From NCBI GenBank assembly GCA_905250075.1, contig CAJNOP010000284.1, positions 51,187 to 115,186 on the forward strand: a stretch of 64,000 nt of DNA, read 5' to 3'. Shown one piece after another: positions 1-13,209 of this stretch; positions within the stretch are counted from its first letter, which is position 1, and each line of letters opens with the position of its first letter. Under the pieces are notes generated by a model. It made no database searches. It was not told the origin of the DNA and was given only the letters and a program-made list of their open reading frames with translations. The translations under genes and the position numbers were made by a program. This stretch comes from Rotaria sp. Silwood1. Taxonomy: Eukaryota > Rotifera > Eurotatoria > Philodinida > Philodinidae.

Positions 1-68
1 ACGCTAATTTATTGAGATAGCTGTCAAAACTATAATAGAGAAAGAGAATGTAATTAACACTAGTAGAT

Positions 69-84
69 ACACACACACACACAC
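69..84. repeat. (AC)n microsatellite
   Basis: Eight uninterrupted AC dinucleotides in noncoding sequence. Confidence 0.9.
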
Positions 85-325
85 CATGCAATCGTCTTAT
101 AGAAACTTTTTCGAAAGAAAAGAAAAAGATAAATGATGATGAATCAACAACTTCTTATTGTTATTTTTATCCATACAATCAATATGTCTATAGTAAAAAA
201 CAAAAGCTATGAATCGAGACTAATTTTATTAATGATCCGATAAATAGAAATATAAGATTAAAAACATATGGACTAATATATTTTTATTTAATCTATTCTA
301 TTGAAAAAATATTTTAATAACTTAC

Positions 326-1453
326 CAAATATTTCAATTAAATATGAAATTAATTTTTCATCATTAAACATACATGAATAAAGACCAGAATCATTTTGAT
401 TTACAGATTTTAATTTTAAATCTAAACGATTTGATGAAAATCGTTTTAATTCAATATATGATTGATGAACAAATAATTCTGAACCAAGTGATAATATATC
501 ACCTGTCATTTGACGCATAAAAGATACCTGAAAATAAAATTAATTTAGAAAACTAAAACAAAAAAAAAAGACTTTTCAAGTATGTTTACATAGACAGCTG
601 TCATCTTTTATCTATATATGAATTTAATGTCAATTTCAATTTTCAATAGTTTTCAAGTATTTTATAATCAATCAACATATGTTCAATTGTTAAATTATTT
701 CTATTCATTATTTAGAATAAACTTTGTTTCTCTCTTAAAAAAAAAAAATATTATTAGAAAAAATGATGAAGAGCTCTTGAAAAATACACGCCATACAAGT
801 ATGATGGAAGTTGAGTTTAATTGCCATTGACCTATGAAATGATCAATCTATTGGACAAGCTTATGCATGTTACGCAAATAAAATCATCAGGGACACATAG
901 AACATAGTTGATTAAAAAGAAAAAAAGAAGAATTCGTATACCTATCATTGTCATTAATATGTGTGTGTTTTGATTAAAATAGCCCCGACGGTATGATGTA
1001 TCGAATAATGCATACATACATACATAAACAATTCATCAATGAAGAGAAAATTTCCACTTGAAGTGAATAATCGAAAAACGATATAGATATACTTGTCTAC
1101 TATTTAATCGAAAAATAAATATACAGACAGTTTATATGAATAGACCATATACTATGTTTATTCAAGAGAAAACAATAGATCATATAGCCGAACAATGTTC
1201 TAGATGTATATGTTTTTTTTTTAATATACGGATCTTGGGGCGATGCGCTCCGCCTTTCTTTTTATTTTCTGTTGAATTGTTTTACCTGTTCAATTTTATT
1301 TTCATCAAATATACAAGACATTGTAATATCTTGGCCAACATCAGCTTTTAATACTTGATGATGATTATCATTTTTTGATAGAGTTTTGCCAAAATAGACG
1401 ATGGACATGATAAGAAACTGTAATAAAGAGTTATATGCACACCACGATGGCAT
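326..1453 (-). CDS. Ig-domain secreted or surface protein, partial (two exons)
   Basis: Two minus-strand exons join in phase. Exon 1 (1453-1286) starts with a hydrophobic stretch (SLLQFLIMSIVYFG) like a signal peptide and continues into VGQDITMSCIF, the B-strand cysteine of an immunoglobulin fold; it ends CAG|GTAAAA. Exon 2 (527-326) follows TTTTCAG, begins VSFMRQ, and carries the hallmark DSGLYSCMF (D-x-G-x-Y-x-C) of the Ig F strand; it ends at a good donor, TTTG|GTAAGT. The 758-bp intron is long for this locus. Later exons would lie left of the window: position 31 follows a possible acceptor (TATTATAG), but that is speculative. Seen: Ig cysteines, D-G-Y motif and splice sites. Inferred: one V/I-set Ig domain of a receptor or secreted adhesion protein. 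The start codon is not certain; an in-frame Met lies 15 residues further on. Confidence 0.55.
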
Positions 1454-1736
1454 GACTGATGATCAAATGAATGGGAGACTAGACGAGAAAGAGAAAGAAA
1501 ACCAGAGAGAAAGAGAAAGAGAGAAACAGTGGCAGAGAAACAGAGAGAAGAAGGAAAAAAAGTTTTGCTTTTCTTTGTTTGAGACTGTATGTCTAGTAAG
1601 ATGGACATTTGTGTGTGTGTGTATGTGTGTGATAATTGCACTTTCTCGTTTCTTATACGCACGTTCATTTCATCTCATCCGCTTGAGGCACACAAATGAA
1701 GACGTGTGATGGACGAGGGGCGTCATCATCATCATG

Positions 1737-1770
1737 AAGAGAGAAGAGAAGAGAAGAGAAGAGAAGAAGA
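1737..1770. repeat. (GAGAA)n purine repeat
   Basis: Short tandem GAGAA/GAAGA units on the plus strand, following a longer impure purine tract at about 1485-1560. Confidence 0.85.
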
Positions 1771-4181
1771 AAATTATGTGTTCATTTTGCATTTTTCCTT
1801 CCTGTGTATTGATGTAGGAGAGGTAGAAATAATGATAATCATTATTTGTTGTGGATGGCACATTTTTAATAAGAATGAAAATCTTTCTATTTTCATATAT
1901 CTGATGTGGTTTTGTCTCTTTTCTTTTTGTTTTTTGTTTGATTGATTTTTATCTAAACAATATTTGTTTGATTCAATGAAATCTGATTCTTTTGTTTTTC
2001 ATGTGCATCAGTGGTATAGTATTGAGTCGCTGTAGCATATCGAAAAGAATAACAATGATTAACAATAGTAATGAGGGAGAAAAAAAGAAAAATTTTGATT
2101 ACCGAGTTCAAAAAGTCTTTTAGTCTTTTTTTTTTTGAACAGATATGGATCCGAATCAATCCAGTTTATAAATAACTTATTCTAATCAATATTTTTTTCG
2201 TTTTAAAATAAATGATAGATATACTCTTACTTTTAATACATTCTTATATGTCTGTAGATAAGCTTGTTTGACAGATTTTATAACAGAAACTCAACAACTA
2301 AAATCCCTCATAAAATAAAAGACTTCGAGTTTCTATTATGTTTTACCGTACAAACTTGTTAGAGAAATCTTCTAATATGAATTCTTATGTGTGAAGGATC
2401 AAATATCATTATTAAATTCTAATTAGTTCACTATAATTATGTTTCAAATACAAAAACAAAAAGAACTAAAATTGCATTTTACTTTCGTATAAACTGAATT
2501 GTTGCATACTATTGTTATTAATGATATCTTAAAAAATGTGAATTCTTTGTTTCTTTTTCGATCATCGTTTTCTTTTCATTATATTCTTTTTCTTCATTAT
2601 CGTTTAAGGACTCCAATTGATAATATGCCAATAAACGTACAAATTCATTTTTCACAATTCATGATTAGTTGAATTAATTTCAACACTTAAATCATCATTG
2701 CCACAAGGGAATGCATGATGTCGTAACTTCTATATTTTATTTAATAACAAAATGTATATTACTACTGATAAAAATGAAGTTTAATATTAATCGTTCTCTC
2801 CTCGTTGCACCATTTATAGTTCTTCCTTTTTTTCTCATTTTCATTCTAGCTGACAAGAACATTTTTTTTTCTCTCTATGAAAAAACTATTTCCGTTAAAT
2901 AGTTACTTTCTCTTCTCCAATAAACACGGTTCAACAATATTTCAACGAAAAGAAAGATTTAAACAAAGGATTTCGTTTACAAGATCTGAATCTTTTATTA
3001 TTACGGAAAGATCTTTTAATGTAATGAAGAGCACAGCTCATATATTGTGATAATCAAGCTAAAATTGAAAAAATATATACTTTGAACGTATAGTGGATAC
3101 AAATAAATTCATTGAGATTTTTACATAATAATTAAAAAAATAATAATTTCTTATTGTTGAATAAACTCTAATGTTGGGCTTGATCGATGTTTATTGCTTA
3201 AATTTCTTATTTCTATTGGAACTTATGACTAATATCTGCAATTATCAGTTTAATTTGATTTATAGACAGATTAAATGATGATTAAAGAAGAAAACAATGT
3301 TTAATTTCTTGTAAATTTATTCTATGAAGATCAGATGTAAGATTGATTTTGTTGAGTATTTGATATTGAATGACTGATATTATTCAGAGTTTTATTCTTA
3401 TGTTCAAAATAGGAATGTCGATAAATTTTGTTTTATCCAATTCACATTCGCTATTAAATTAAGTTTCCTTGTATTAATAGTCTAACAATTTTTCTGATTC
3501 AAGCAATATGAGCGACTTCCTGTACAAACTACCGATGAAATACAGAGTTGTCTATTAAAAGTAGGAAAAAAGAAAACTACCTAAATTTTCGTCAAATAAA
3601 ACCTTTTTTTCCGAATAGATAGTTTGAACTAAGATCAACTTTAGCTTGATGTCATACTGTTTTTCTAATCAATTGAAATTCCACCAAATATATAAAATAA
3701 AATTTAAGACAACTAAAATACGGTAATAAAAGACCAGAACCTTGAGCTCGAAAAGTTGCATTACGATAGAGATCAAGCGAATTAAGATTTGCTTTTCATT
3801 CTATTATATAAACATGAATTGATGTAGATTCTTCGTAAGTAAGATCATTCCGTGGTTTATTATCTCTTATCTCTTGATCAATTCATGCATAAGATGTAAT
3901 ATTTGAAATATTATTTCTTAGTCATTCGATGCTTATATCGAATGATCGAAGAAGCAAATCTCTATAATTCTTAATCTTAAATTGAATATACTACTGGGAA
4001 CGAAATCATTCACAGAATTAAATATTATTATTTTTCAAGATAGCATCGTTTTGCATAGTTCATCTTCAGTATCGAAAAGACATTGATTTGCAGAGAAGGT
4101 GTTTGTACATGGAATATTTTACCTTTTTTTTTGTTGACCTAGAGTATAATAAAATAGTTTATTTCAATTATTAATTATTAT

Positions 4182-4201
4182 TTTGGCAGTATACTGCCAA
4201 A
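4182..4201. repeat. Perfect 20-bp palindrome
   Basis: TTTGGCAGTATACTGCCAAA reads identically on both strands. It stands alone in AT-rich noncoding DNA, with no neighbouring gene to make it an operator. Confidence 0.8.
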
Positions 4202-4955
4202 GTGAAACAGAAAAAACGGGTCTTACTGCGTTTGAAGTACATTCGATGTGATTTTGAAGATCGATTTTATTTCCTTGAATAGAAACAATTTCTCTTTTCT
4301 GTTTATTCTCATTAAAATTTATCAAAGTATAGTTTGTCATAGAAGATCTAGATTGATTAAAACTATCAACTCGTAGACGATGATTTCTTTATAATAGATC
4401 TTGGATATTTCACAAATTTTAACAGAAATATTAACATGTTATTAATAAGCCAAGCTGTATCTTGAAAACAAAGAAAATTCGATAGTTTGTTGGTTTTTTT
4501 GTAAAGGTTATCATACTTTTAAATAGCACCAAAACGAGTACAATGTATTGATTTCGATTTGATGTTAATTTGAAAAATAGATATTTGCTTTTGAATGATC
4601 TTCTTAGACAAGACTCAACTTTTGTGTGTATACATGTGCTTCGTAAACATACAAAAGATTTCTCCAATAGTACATCCGATTATGCCTTATAGTTGCTGAT
4701 TGATGCCAACAATACCTTGCCCAGTTTCGTATGCCAAATCAAAATGATTTTCTATCATAAAAGAAATTCATCGAGAAATTGAGAAGAATAGAATTTCTCT
4801 AACACAATCAGAAGTTAATATTATAGTATATTTATTTCTTAGATTTAATTAATAAAAGTTATTTATGAATATTACAAGTGAAAGTAGTGCGAATCTATTT
4901 GTTTACACATATTTTGCTTCAATTCTCGATTCCATTTCGAACTTCGCTCAAAGAA

Positions 4956-5038
4956 TGGGTGGGTGTGAGTATGAGTAGATGTGATTGTGGGGTGTGGCTG
5001 TGGATGTACATAAAGATACCACAGCGTATCCACACCCT
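4956..5038. repeat. Degenerate head-to-head telomere-like block 1
   Basis: A G-rich tract (GGGTGGGTGTGAG ... GGGGTGTGGCTGTGG) is followed by the spacer TACATAAAGATAC and a short C-rich arm (CCACAGCG, CCACACCC). Units are TGTGGG-like but diverged, suggesting an old copy. It is the only such block in the left 37 kb. Confidence 0.6.
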
Positions 5039-5319
5039 CCATATTAAGTATCATTCCATCAGGTTCTTGCGTATCTGAAGGTAACATATATTATGATGGA
5101 TATTCATGACGGGATTTCGTATTCTAAATAAAAAAAAATTTCACATTATTTTTGAAAAGACAAAAAACATACTTGATTTTGTATATGTTCAGAATTATAA
5201 TTATTGAACTTGATGATGATTCGAACGATTGGTTGTTTCGATAAATCAGCAAGTTTTTCTCTGTTTATTACTCTATGATAGAAAAATACGAATGTTGCTT
5301 TAGAATAACGATATCTTAC

Positions 5320-5531
5320 TTAAAGCCTTCATTAGATTCTTCCATATACGTGTTCGAATCGAAGTTGATAATTTCATCCAACTGTATTTGATCTTTCCCC
5401 AGGTTGATAATTCCGACCATTGAAAACGGCGTCTTATACGGCGTAGTTCCTACAGTAAACGCCACCGTTTCATGCAGTTTCCGCTGAATAACGATGAGCC
5501 GTATTGACACCGTTCGTTGCCCGTTCCGTGC
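5320..5531 (-). CDS. Orphan exon-like open frame, product unknown
   Basis: A 212-nt minus-strand open frame with good splice signals on both sides (acceptor ATTTTAG at 5532-5533, donor TTTAA|GTAAG after 5320). It translates to about 70 residues including ETVAFTVGTTPYKTPFSMVG and NLGKDQIQLDEIINFDSN. It is visibly less AT-rich than its surroundings, with codons such as ACG, GTG and CCG unlike the A/T-ending codons of the neighbouring genes. No partner exon was found on either side. It could be a surviving exon of a transferred or decayed gene. I do not recognise the family. Confidence 0.3.
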
Positions 5532-5835
5532 CTAAAATGCACCATCATCTAATGTTTACGACTACATTTAGCTTGTCTTTAAGATGTCTATGTCATCCTG
5601 ATGCCTGACATTCTCCGATCTCAAAAAATTATTTACCAATAAAAATTTTCCAGTCAAAAGAAAACGTTAGAGAAAAGAAAATAAATGAAAACAAATATTT
5701 TATTCAATTGGATCGATGAAGTGATCTAAAATAAAAAAGTAAACAATTCAAATTATAAAACTTACCTAAATAGCACCTAATCGATAAATGGTCCAAGATA
5801 AAAGAAAATAAATAACTTAAACTAAAAGCCTTTCT

Positions 5836-5935
5836 NNNNNNNNNNNNNNNNNNNNNNNNNNNNNNNNNNNNNNNNNNNNNNNNNNNNNNNNNNNNNNNNN
5901 NNNNNNNNNNNNNNNNNNNNNNNNNNNNNNNNNNN
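5836..5935. other. Assembly gap (100 N)
   Basis: Exactly 100 N; the true length is unknown. Confidence 1.
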
Positions 5936-6677
5936 CTATTGCTATCTGCAAAATTTTATTTCTATTCTTGTTCCATGTTTTACGCATCATTTATTATCAA
6001 TATACATTACAGTTTAAGAGAGAAGATGTTGGATCAATTCTCATCAATAATGATATTTCATGAAAGATTTCATTTTTAAAATCGTGATAATTAATATGGT
6101 ACAGACAACTTGACTCTTATAAATCAGCAAAAATGAAATTTTTGCCGACCAACTATTAAGATAGACTTTAGTTGTCATGGAAATTCCATCGTGTTTATTT
6201 TTATCACGAAAACTGAACAGTTCATAGTAAAGAAAAACTTACTTAGCGGCTATAGATGTCTTATGTAGTTCACTATATATAGATATATTGAATTTATGAT
6301 ATATCAAACTGAGATTACTGAAAAGAAATAAAATGATGACGACTAAGACACTCAGATTATTTTTCTTTGCCTAAAGCTTTTTCTATTTTGCTTGGATTTT
6401 CTCCTATACTACCCACGTCTCGCTAAATGCTTCCAAGATGTAACTTCACAGTAAGTCTAAGAATAGCACATAGACGCCGTTTCCTGTAGCAGTCCATAAA
6501 ATTCCACCAGTATTAAAATAATGCATAATTGAATTATTTTTTTCAATTAAGCCCCCCTCCCCCTTCAGAAAATCCATTTTTTTGTAATGTGATGGAAGTT
6601 GAGTTTTTATCATAGAAAGATGCAGCGAAGTTTCCTCTTTCAGAATATATATAGGCTTTAAAAAAAAAGACCAAATG
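5936..6677. other. Intergenic, nothing recognised
   Basis: Sequence between the gap and the piggyBac-type element. It includes a C-rich patch near 6551-6566 but no coding signal. Confidence 0.55.
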
Positions 6678-6996
6678 TTAACCCTTTGGCTACGGGGTTT
6701 CTACAAAGATGACAAAAGTTTGAGTTTGTTCGTAAAAGCCTGGAATGGAATTTATAGGTCCAAAGAAGACAGAGGATTACCTAAGCTTCAACCGACGCAA
6801 TAAAATTCTGGAATTTCAGAGTCGATTAGAGTGATTCAGAACCTTATACAATCCGTCACCAATTCTCATGAATAACCTTATGATACCATATTATAATATA
6901 GATCTAATAAAATTGAACCTCTAGCTTTCTATAAGATGGCTAATTCTCAAAAGAGATACTTTTTAATAATACTCTTGTGTATTTTGTTAATTACAG

Positions 6997-7085
6997 CTAC
7001 TTAATGATTTCCTATAGCTACTAAATGAACTTCTATAGCTACTTAATGAATTCCACAGCTACTTAATGATTTCCTATAGTTACCT
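6997..7085 (+). repeat. Short tandem repeat inside the piggyBac-type element
   Basis: About four or five imperfect copies of a roughly 22-bp unit containing AGCTACTTAATGA and TTCCTATAG. Reverse-oriented copies occur near 8250-8330, so they form part of the subterminal inverted repeats. Confidence 0.7.
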
Positions 7086-7420
7086 AATGATGGGGCGGTT
7101 GAAATGGAGAGAATTCAAATATTCAAAATTTGAATATCTATTGGGTTCCCAAAAATATTTGAAGATGCATAATATTTTTTTAATGATATAATCCGAGCAG
7201 TGGGACGGTTGAATGGAGAGAATTCAAATATCCATTATTTTAATTTTAATTTGAGTTTTGATAAAAATCCAAATATTCAAAATTTGAATATCTATTGAAT
7301 TCGTAAAAATATTCGAATATTCATAAAATGAATTTTTTTGATGATATAGTTTGAGCAGGGAAATGGTTGAATGAAAAAATTCAAATATTTATGATTTGAT
7401 ATTGTTTTAATGATTAAGTT
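7085..7420 (+). repeat. Decayed tandem array (about 110-155 bp units)
   Basis: Three diverged copies start near 7085, 7201 and 7358. Each begins with GGG(C/A)CGGTTGAATGGAGAG or a decayed version, followed by AATTCAAATATTCAAAATTTGAATATC-like palindromic AT-rich sequence and a TGATATA(A/G)T(C/T)(C/T)GAGCAG segment. They lie entirely within the piggyBac-type element. Confidence 0.65.
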
Positions 7421-8682
7421 TCATCATTAGGTTTCTAAAAACAATTCAAATAAAAAACTTCAGTTTTCATAATTTGAATTCCAAGTGGGTTCCTAAAAAT
7501 TTTCATGATTTGAATTATTTTTTAATAGTTTAATTAGAGCAAGAGGTTCGTCAAAAAAAAATCTAAATATTAATAATTTCAATGTCTATTTCGTTTGTAG
7601 AAGAATATTGATTTCTTTAATCTAAATCAGTGAAGCGTTTTATGAAATAAAAGTTCATATATTCGTAATTGAAATCCGTATTTGTTTTGTAATAAAGAAT
7701 TCAAATATTTATAATTTTGTTTGCTACTTGGTTTTTAAAAAGATTCTAAAAATGATGACTTTTATGGCATATTGGTTTTCCAAAATATTTCATTTATTCT
7801 TCTGCATAATATTATGAGCCATTCAGATATAGATTCTTTGTGAGATTATGAGAAATATTTTATCTAAACAGAGTAGCGAGAAAAGAAAGAGAGCACAATA
7901 TTAAGTTGTGAGCCACAGACAAAAAAAGTATGCCAGCATCTTAGAGATCTATTAGTTAGTCAAATAATCGTCAGTATAAAGCTTTTCAATATTTAAGCAA
8001 CCATATTTATAGCCATGAAAAGGTTATAATAGCTATAAATAACGGAGGAAATATTTCATATTGTTTAAATGGCTATTAGTTTATAAATAGCAATGGTTTT
8101 TATAATCATCCACGATGTTTTTAACCGCTGTAGTATGTTAAAATGACTGCGGAGTCTTTTAATCGTTATCCAAACTCCAAATACATACACCAACTTAAAA
8201 TAAACGTGGTATGTCTTAATAATCAAAGCAAAACTTGAAGTAGTTGTAGAATGATTAGGTACCTACAGGAAACCATCAAGTGGATATAGAAAATCGTTAA
8301 GGAGCTATAGGAATTCATTAAGTAGCTGTTAGGTTTTTCTTCAAAAGTATCTCTTTTGAGAAGCTACGCTATAGGCTTAGACCTTCAGCAATAGTTCTGA
8401 GACTCCACGCAGTTTCACGAAGTTCTGTTTGATTTCCTAGGCCATTGGACAATTCTGAGTTTAGAAAACCTATGAATTCTCAGAAATTTCTAAATCAACA
8501 ATTCTTTATTTTCAACTTAATATACATACGTAGTGATATCATATAATGATGCTTTGATACTAAAAGCATGCGGAAAAGAGAGAACACTCTATGGCTCAAG
8601 AAAGATAGAAGATATTAAAGTCATTATCTGCAAAAAATCCTCAGTCCGTATATATATACGGGTTCCGTAATCAAAGGGTTAA

Positions 8683-11600
8683 CAGATCTCCGTAGGAGAT
8701 TTCCAGCTCACTACTCGGTTTTTGGCTGTTTTGGATATTTTTGAAAATACTATTTTGCTACTTTATCAGTATGGAATAGACATTTTCATATGACATAGTA
8801 CTGACCGTGGGGCTAGCTTACGTCATCTATTGCGTGCTTTCAAAAATTCCCCATAGATATTATCCATATCCCATTATTTCTGGATTTTAATGAAAAATCA
8901 ATTTCTAAACTTGTTTATTATTTTTCTCAGAAACATGATTTTTGATCAGAAAACTGTAAATAACTTCCGCACGCTTCAAGATAATACCAATATTTTTTTT
9001 TTGTTTTCAAGATCTTAGCAAGAGTAAAATTTTGTCCCACCATACTTTTTATTTTTAACTTCTGCAATAAGAAAAGTGAGATTTAATGTCATGTATTGGC
9101 ATTTTTTTTTGGCTTATTTCGACCCCATGTGTACTGAAACGATCATAAAAAATGAATGGAAACCAATTTCAAAATTTTATCCAATAAAAAATTGCGCATT
9201 GGAGTTAGCTTTAATTTGAAACCATCCAAAGCCCTCTATCTCTTGTAATAAGCAAGTTATAAGGATTCTCTTGCAGGCTAAAAATGGACTATAAATAGAC
9301 CAGAAGTCCTGTCTAGTTTGACATATTTGGCTGAAATTTTTACTAGAAGTGTTTCTCACTACGATCATTCATTTCTGAAAATTTCAGCCTAAACGGATCA
9401 TCCTACGTGGCATATCGATTTTGAGAGAGGCCCCCTTAATTTACTAAAATGAGTAAATAGATTATTCTGCTCCGATTTAAGCAAGTCATTAGTTTACAAC
9501 GACCTTTCCTATTAGAACAACTTTACAAACAAAAGGAAAAAGACCAAAGAAGTTTAGGAAAACTCAAGCAACACATAGAACATTTCTTTAGATTAGTCAT
9601 AGTGCAAAAAAAAAGAGTGAATGATTCGAGGCAGTTCTAATGCGCGGGTTTCAATTCTTCAAAAATAATTTCAAATAAGAGAAACAATTCGGTGATTTCG
9701 TCAGTTATTCCCGTTTTCGACAATACTATTATTTTCTTTCACTGTAATATATCTTATCAAAAATATACTCCAACTCATTACTTGTAGGAAAAAAACAAGT
9801 AACTTTCCTTTCTTTTACTTTGTTCTTTGTTTGGATATTTTTTTTCCACTCATATTATTGTAAGTATGCATAGATGTAATGAAACAGAGCTCAATTGTAA
9901 AAGAAAATTGAATTGATAATTTTGATATAAATTAATGTGCTAAGTGGAAACAAAACAGATATCATTTCATTCGATACAAGACAAATCTTTTATAATACTC
10001 AATAAAATGTAATGCATTTCCATAGCAAAAATATGTTTTTTGAAAAATTTATAATTTTCTTCAAATAAGCCTTCATATGGCATTAAATCGATATAGACAT
10101 ATTTTGTTTTCATCTATTTCTTAGTAATAAGTGGCTCGAATTTACAAATAGAATACCATTACTTTGAGCAAAACTAAGAGCCAAAGCTGTATTTTAATAT
10201 GCGAGCAACATATAACTATACTATTGCGTCTGTTTCTTATAGTTTCTCAAATACAAAAATCAAAATTGTCCATTTAACAGTGAAAATCATGAACACAACC
10301 ATAAATATGATATGTAACAAAGTATTATGGCATGTTTACCATCACGCTCATATAATGTCTTCATATAGTCGACCAATTCTAGAGAAAACAGTCGATTTTT
10401 CTTTCTCGTTTTATTTGTTTTATTTTGAAGCCACTCGTACATGTTATTACACTTATCCTATATGAGATTTTCAAGTTACTCTTTGATCGTAGATCACGAT
10501 GAAAGTTCATAACCCTTGTGTAACCTGAAGCGTTATTTTTTCAATATTTTATTAAAATACAGATTCTCTGACATTTTAAATTTTGTTTGCATATGAAGAC
10601 GAAAATATTAGCATTATAAAAAACATTTATTATTTGTTAGAGTTTGGTTATCGAAATATGTGGTTTTTCTTTTATCTATAGAATAGATGACAGGATGTTA
10701 TGTCAAAATAAAACGTATTTTAATTTATAGTTATACAAAATGCAGCTTTGCGGAAAAGAATTCAGAAAAATTTAAAATAATTTTTCATGAAATGATCCAA
10801 CACAATTAATGTTTTAAAAATAATATACAATGAAGGATATGTAGATTCAGATTATAATTTTATTACATACTTATCATTTTTTGTTTCTGTGTAAAATCGA
10901 TGTCTCATTCCTTATCACTATTTTCAAGCTAACTCTTATACAACTGTTTCTTCCCACAGTCTAACCGACTATCAACAAAAATGATGATATTGACTTTTAT
11001 TATTTTTTTATCTATTATTCATTCAGATGTATACTGCAGCGACTGTTTATCCTATATGATTAAACTTTTTTCAACCACACTCTAGATGATGAAGACAGGT
11101 CTAGCTGAATTGGAATCTGACTTATTTTACCATATTAGTGCCTCGAGTTCTATGAAGTTCCCGATCAATTAATAGTACAAATTTTGTAACGAATTTATTT
11201 TCAAGCATAAATATTCAATAGACTTTGTTGTTAATTAAAATGGCGTGATCTCTGAAATCATAAAAATCATAGTAATTACCGTCTACTTTTTCGATGAGAC
11301 TGGGAATGAAACGATATTAACTATGTTATTAGCAGTTTTTCGATATTAATATCTAAATAGTATATGCACACTTATGAACAAAGATAGTACAAAACACTTA
11401 ATAATCTAAAAGAACTATGAGTTTTGAATACTAATGAAAATCCGTAACACATTATATCTAGCAAACAAATGTAAACATTAAATTCAAGTACGCTCAGAAT
11501 CGATCTGTCCGATAGAGCGTGTTAAGTTGTCTCTGAGAATGTCATGTTTGCCCCCGAAAATTAGAAAGATAAGTGAGTTTTTTTTTATGAAATTTCATTA

Positions 11601-13200
11601 AAAGTAGAAATGATTTTCGAATGTATTATTTTGGTACGTAGATATATAACATTTGTACGAATGTCACATAGTGATAGAGCATTTTTTATTCTATCGATTA
11701 ATATCTAATTGAAATTTTTTTTTACACAAATTTTCGAGTTGACCATTCTAAGACGGATTTCGCATGTCGAGAGCATTCACTGCTGCTAAGAACTATGATC
11801 GTATCCATTTTAGATACTATAGATTGTACTCTTTCCTTTATGACAGACACAGCTTTCGATACTATTAAGATTGAACTCTCAGGATATGTAGGTGACCGTT
11901 AACTGACTATGCTCTGATTCACATCGGGAACGAATTGATGAATCTTTGAATCTTTTCTTAGATTGACGGTACGTATTCAAGTTCGAAGACATTGTTGTCG
12001 ACGCTGATTGTGAAGCAGTTTCTTGTGGATCTTGACTTGGCTTAGGAGCATGTTGACTAATTCTGATGTCACAACAAAATTTTTTTTATCTTTGATGATT
12101 CATATGAATGTTGAACAGGCCGTTTTCTGTTGTACTAATAAGTGGCTTGATTATTAAAACTACCTTACTATGTTTTCGATTACAACAGAATTGCGACGTG
12201 ACTATGCCGTAACTGTGTCACTTTTCAATCGTTACTGCAAAAACTGCGACGCAGTATCAACCAGTTTCGATGAAAAAAATCGTATTGCGCATAAGTACGA
12301 TTCTTTTTCGTAACTACGCGTAATTGCGTCGTAATTGCTAAAAAAAAGGGACGACATAGGTCGGATTATATTATTTGGTTGGAATTTTCCGAACTACTAA
12401 TTCCAATAGTAATCTTTTTAATTATTATTAGTAAATCTTGTGTGAGTAATCTCTCACATGTATGAAACACGTGCCTAATAATGTAGACATACGAAGGGTA
12501 GCATGAGAGGAAACAAAGGTGATCGACTTCTATCTATTATGTAGAATGACGAATGGTTGAATGCGTAATAGTTTTGTCCGTATTTATGATTTATTTCTCT
12601 GCTTTTTGCATTTATATTTACTAAGAAAACATTTTAAGTCATAATGAAGCCAATAAACGACTGTTAATATGAAAGAGCTCCAACAAATGAAAGTATGTCA
12701 AATGGATTATCAATGAGTCCTGATGCCATCAAAGTATATTACTGTAACGAAGCAGTGAATAATTCGAAAATATTAACATAAAAATATGAGATTATTTAGA
12801 ATCGAAGAAAAAATCTTATAACTCTGGAGCGGAACAAGCTGCAAGTATCGACCTTGCTTAAATCGGAAGATGAGATTTTTTTTCTATCGAATAATCTAAT
12901 TGGGTGAGAATATCGTTCACGAAAATCTTCATTAAGAACTTAGTCATAAGGTCGATAACTACCTAATAAAAATTTGGTGCAGTGTGATAGCTTCGGGTCT
13001 TCTCTTTTGAATGGTGAAAGCTGTAGATCTCGATAATGTTTCTATCAAAATTTATTCAAAAAACAGTGAAGAACATTACAGTTTGAAATGAATAGTAGTT
13101 ATGATGGCACAAAATGATAATTGTCTTTTTTGAAAATAGGAAAAAATTGAATATTTGTCGTAGAGAAAAGTTTCTCTTTCTAAATTTTCAAAACTGTTTT
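8683..13200. other. Intergenic, no supported gene
   Basis: No ORF with a recognisable domain. The stretch 8690-9450 is less AT-rich and resembles old repeat DNA (for example around AAATTTCAGCCTAAACGGATC at 9380) but I found no ends for it. Around 12180-12340 there are short recurring CGTAATTGCG/GCGACGCAG words, possibly a decayed small repeat. Confidence 0.5.
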
Positions 13201-13209
13201 ACATTAAAT

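Larger units (their letters stand above)
1454..4955. other. Intergenic, no supported gene
   Basis: AT-rich sequence with no ORF showing a recognisable domain. It includes a purine-rich stretch about 1485-1560, a GAGAA repeat at 1737-1770 and a 20-bp perfect palindrome at 4182-4201. Short open frames here are low-complexity and probably chance. Confidence 0.6.
6682..8678. mobile_element. Non-autonomous piggyBac-type DNA transposon, about 2.0 kb
   Basis: The element is flanked by TTAA on both sides (6678-6681 and 8679-8682). Its ends are inverted repeats: CCCTTTGGCTACGG on the left and, read from the right end inward, CCCTTTGATTACGG. TTAA target duplication plus CCC-starting termini is diagnostic of the piggyBac superfamily. 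Longer, looser inverted repeats sit inside: CTCAAAAGAGATACTTTT and copies of AGCTACTTAATGA near 6948-7085 recur in reverse near 8250-8360. There is no transposase-like ORF, so it would depend on an enzyme encoded elsewhere. The middle holds a decayed tandem array. End mismatches and internal decay suggest it is not very recent. Confidence 0.8.

Noticed and set aside
1401-1709. 102-codon plus-strand ORF rich in Glu/Arg/Lys
   Set aside because: Produced by a purine-rich low-complexity tract, partly opposite the Ig-gene exon.
10199-10465. 88-codon plus-strand ORF
   Set aside because: Composition follows the AT-rich background and no motif is recognisable.
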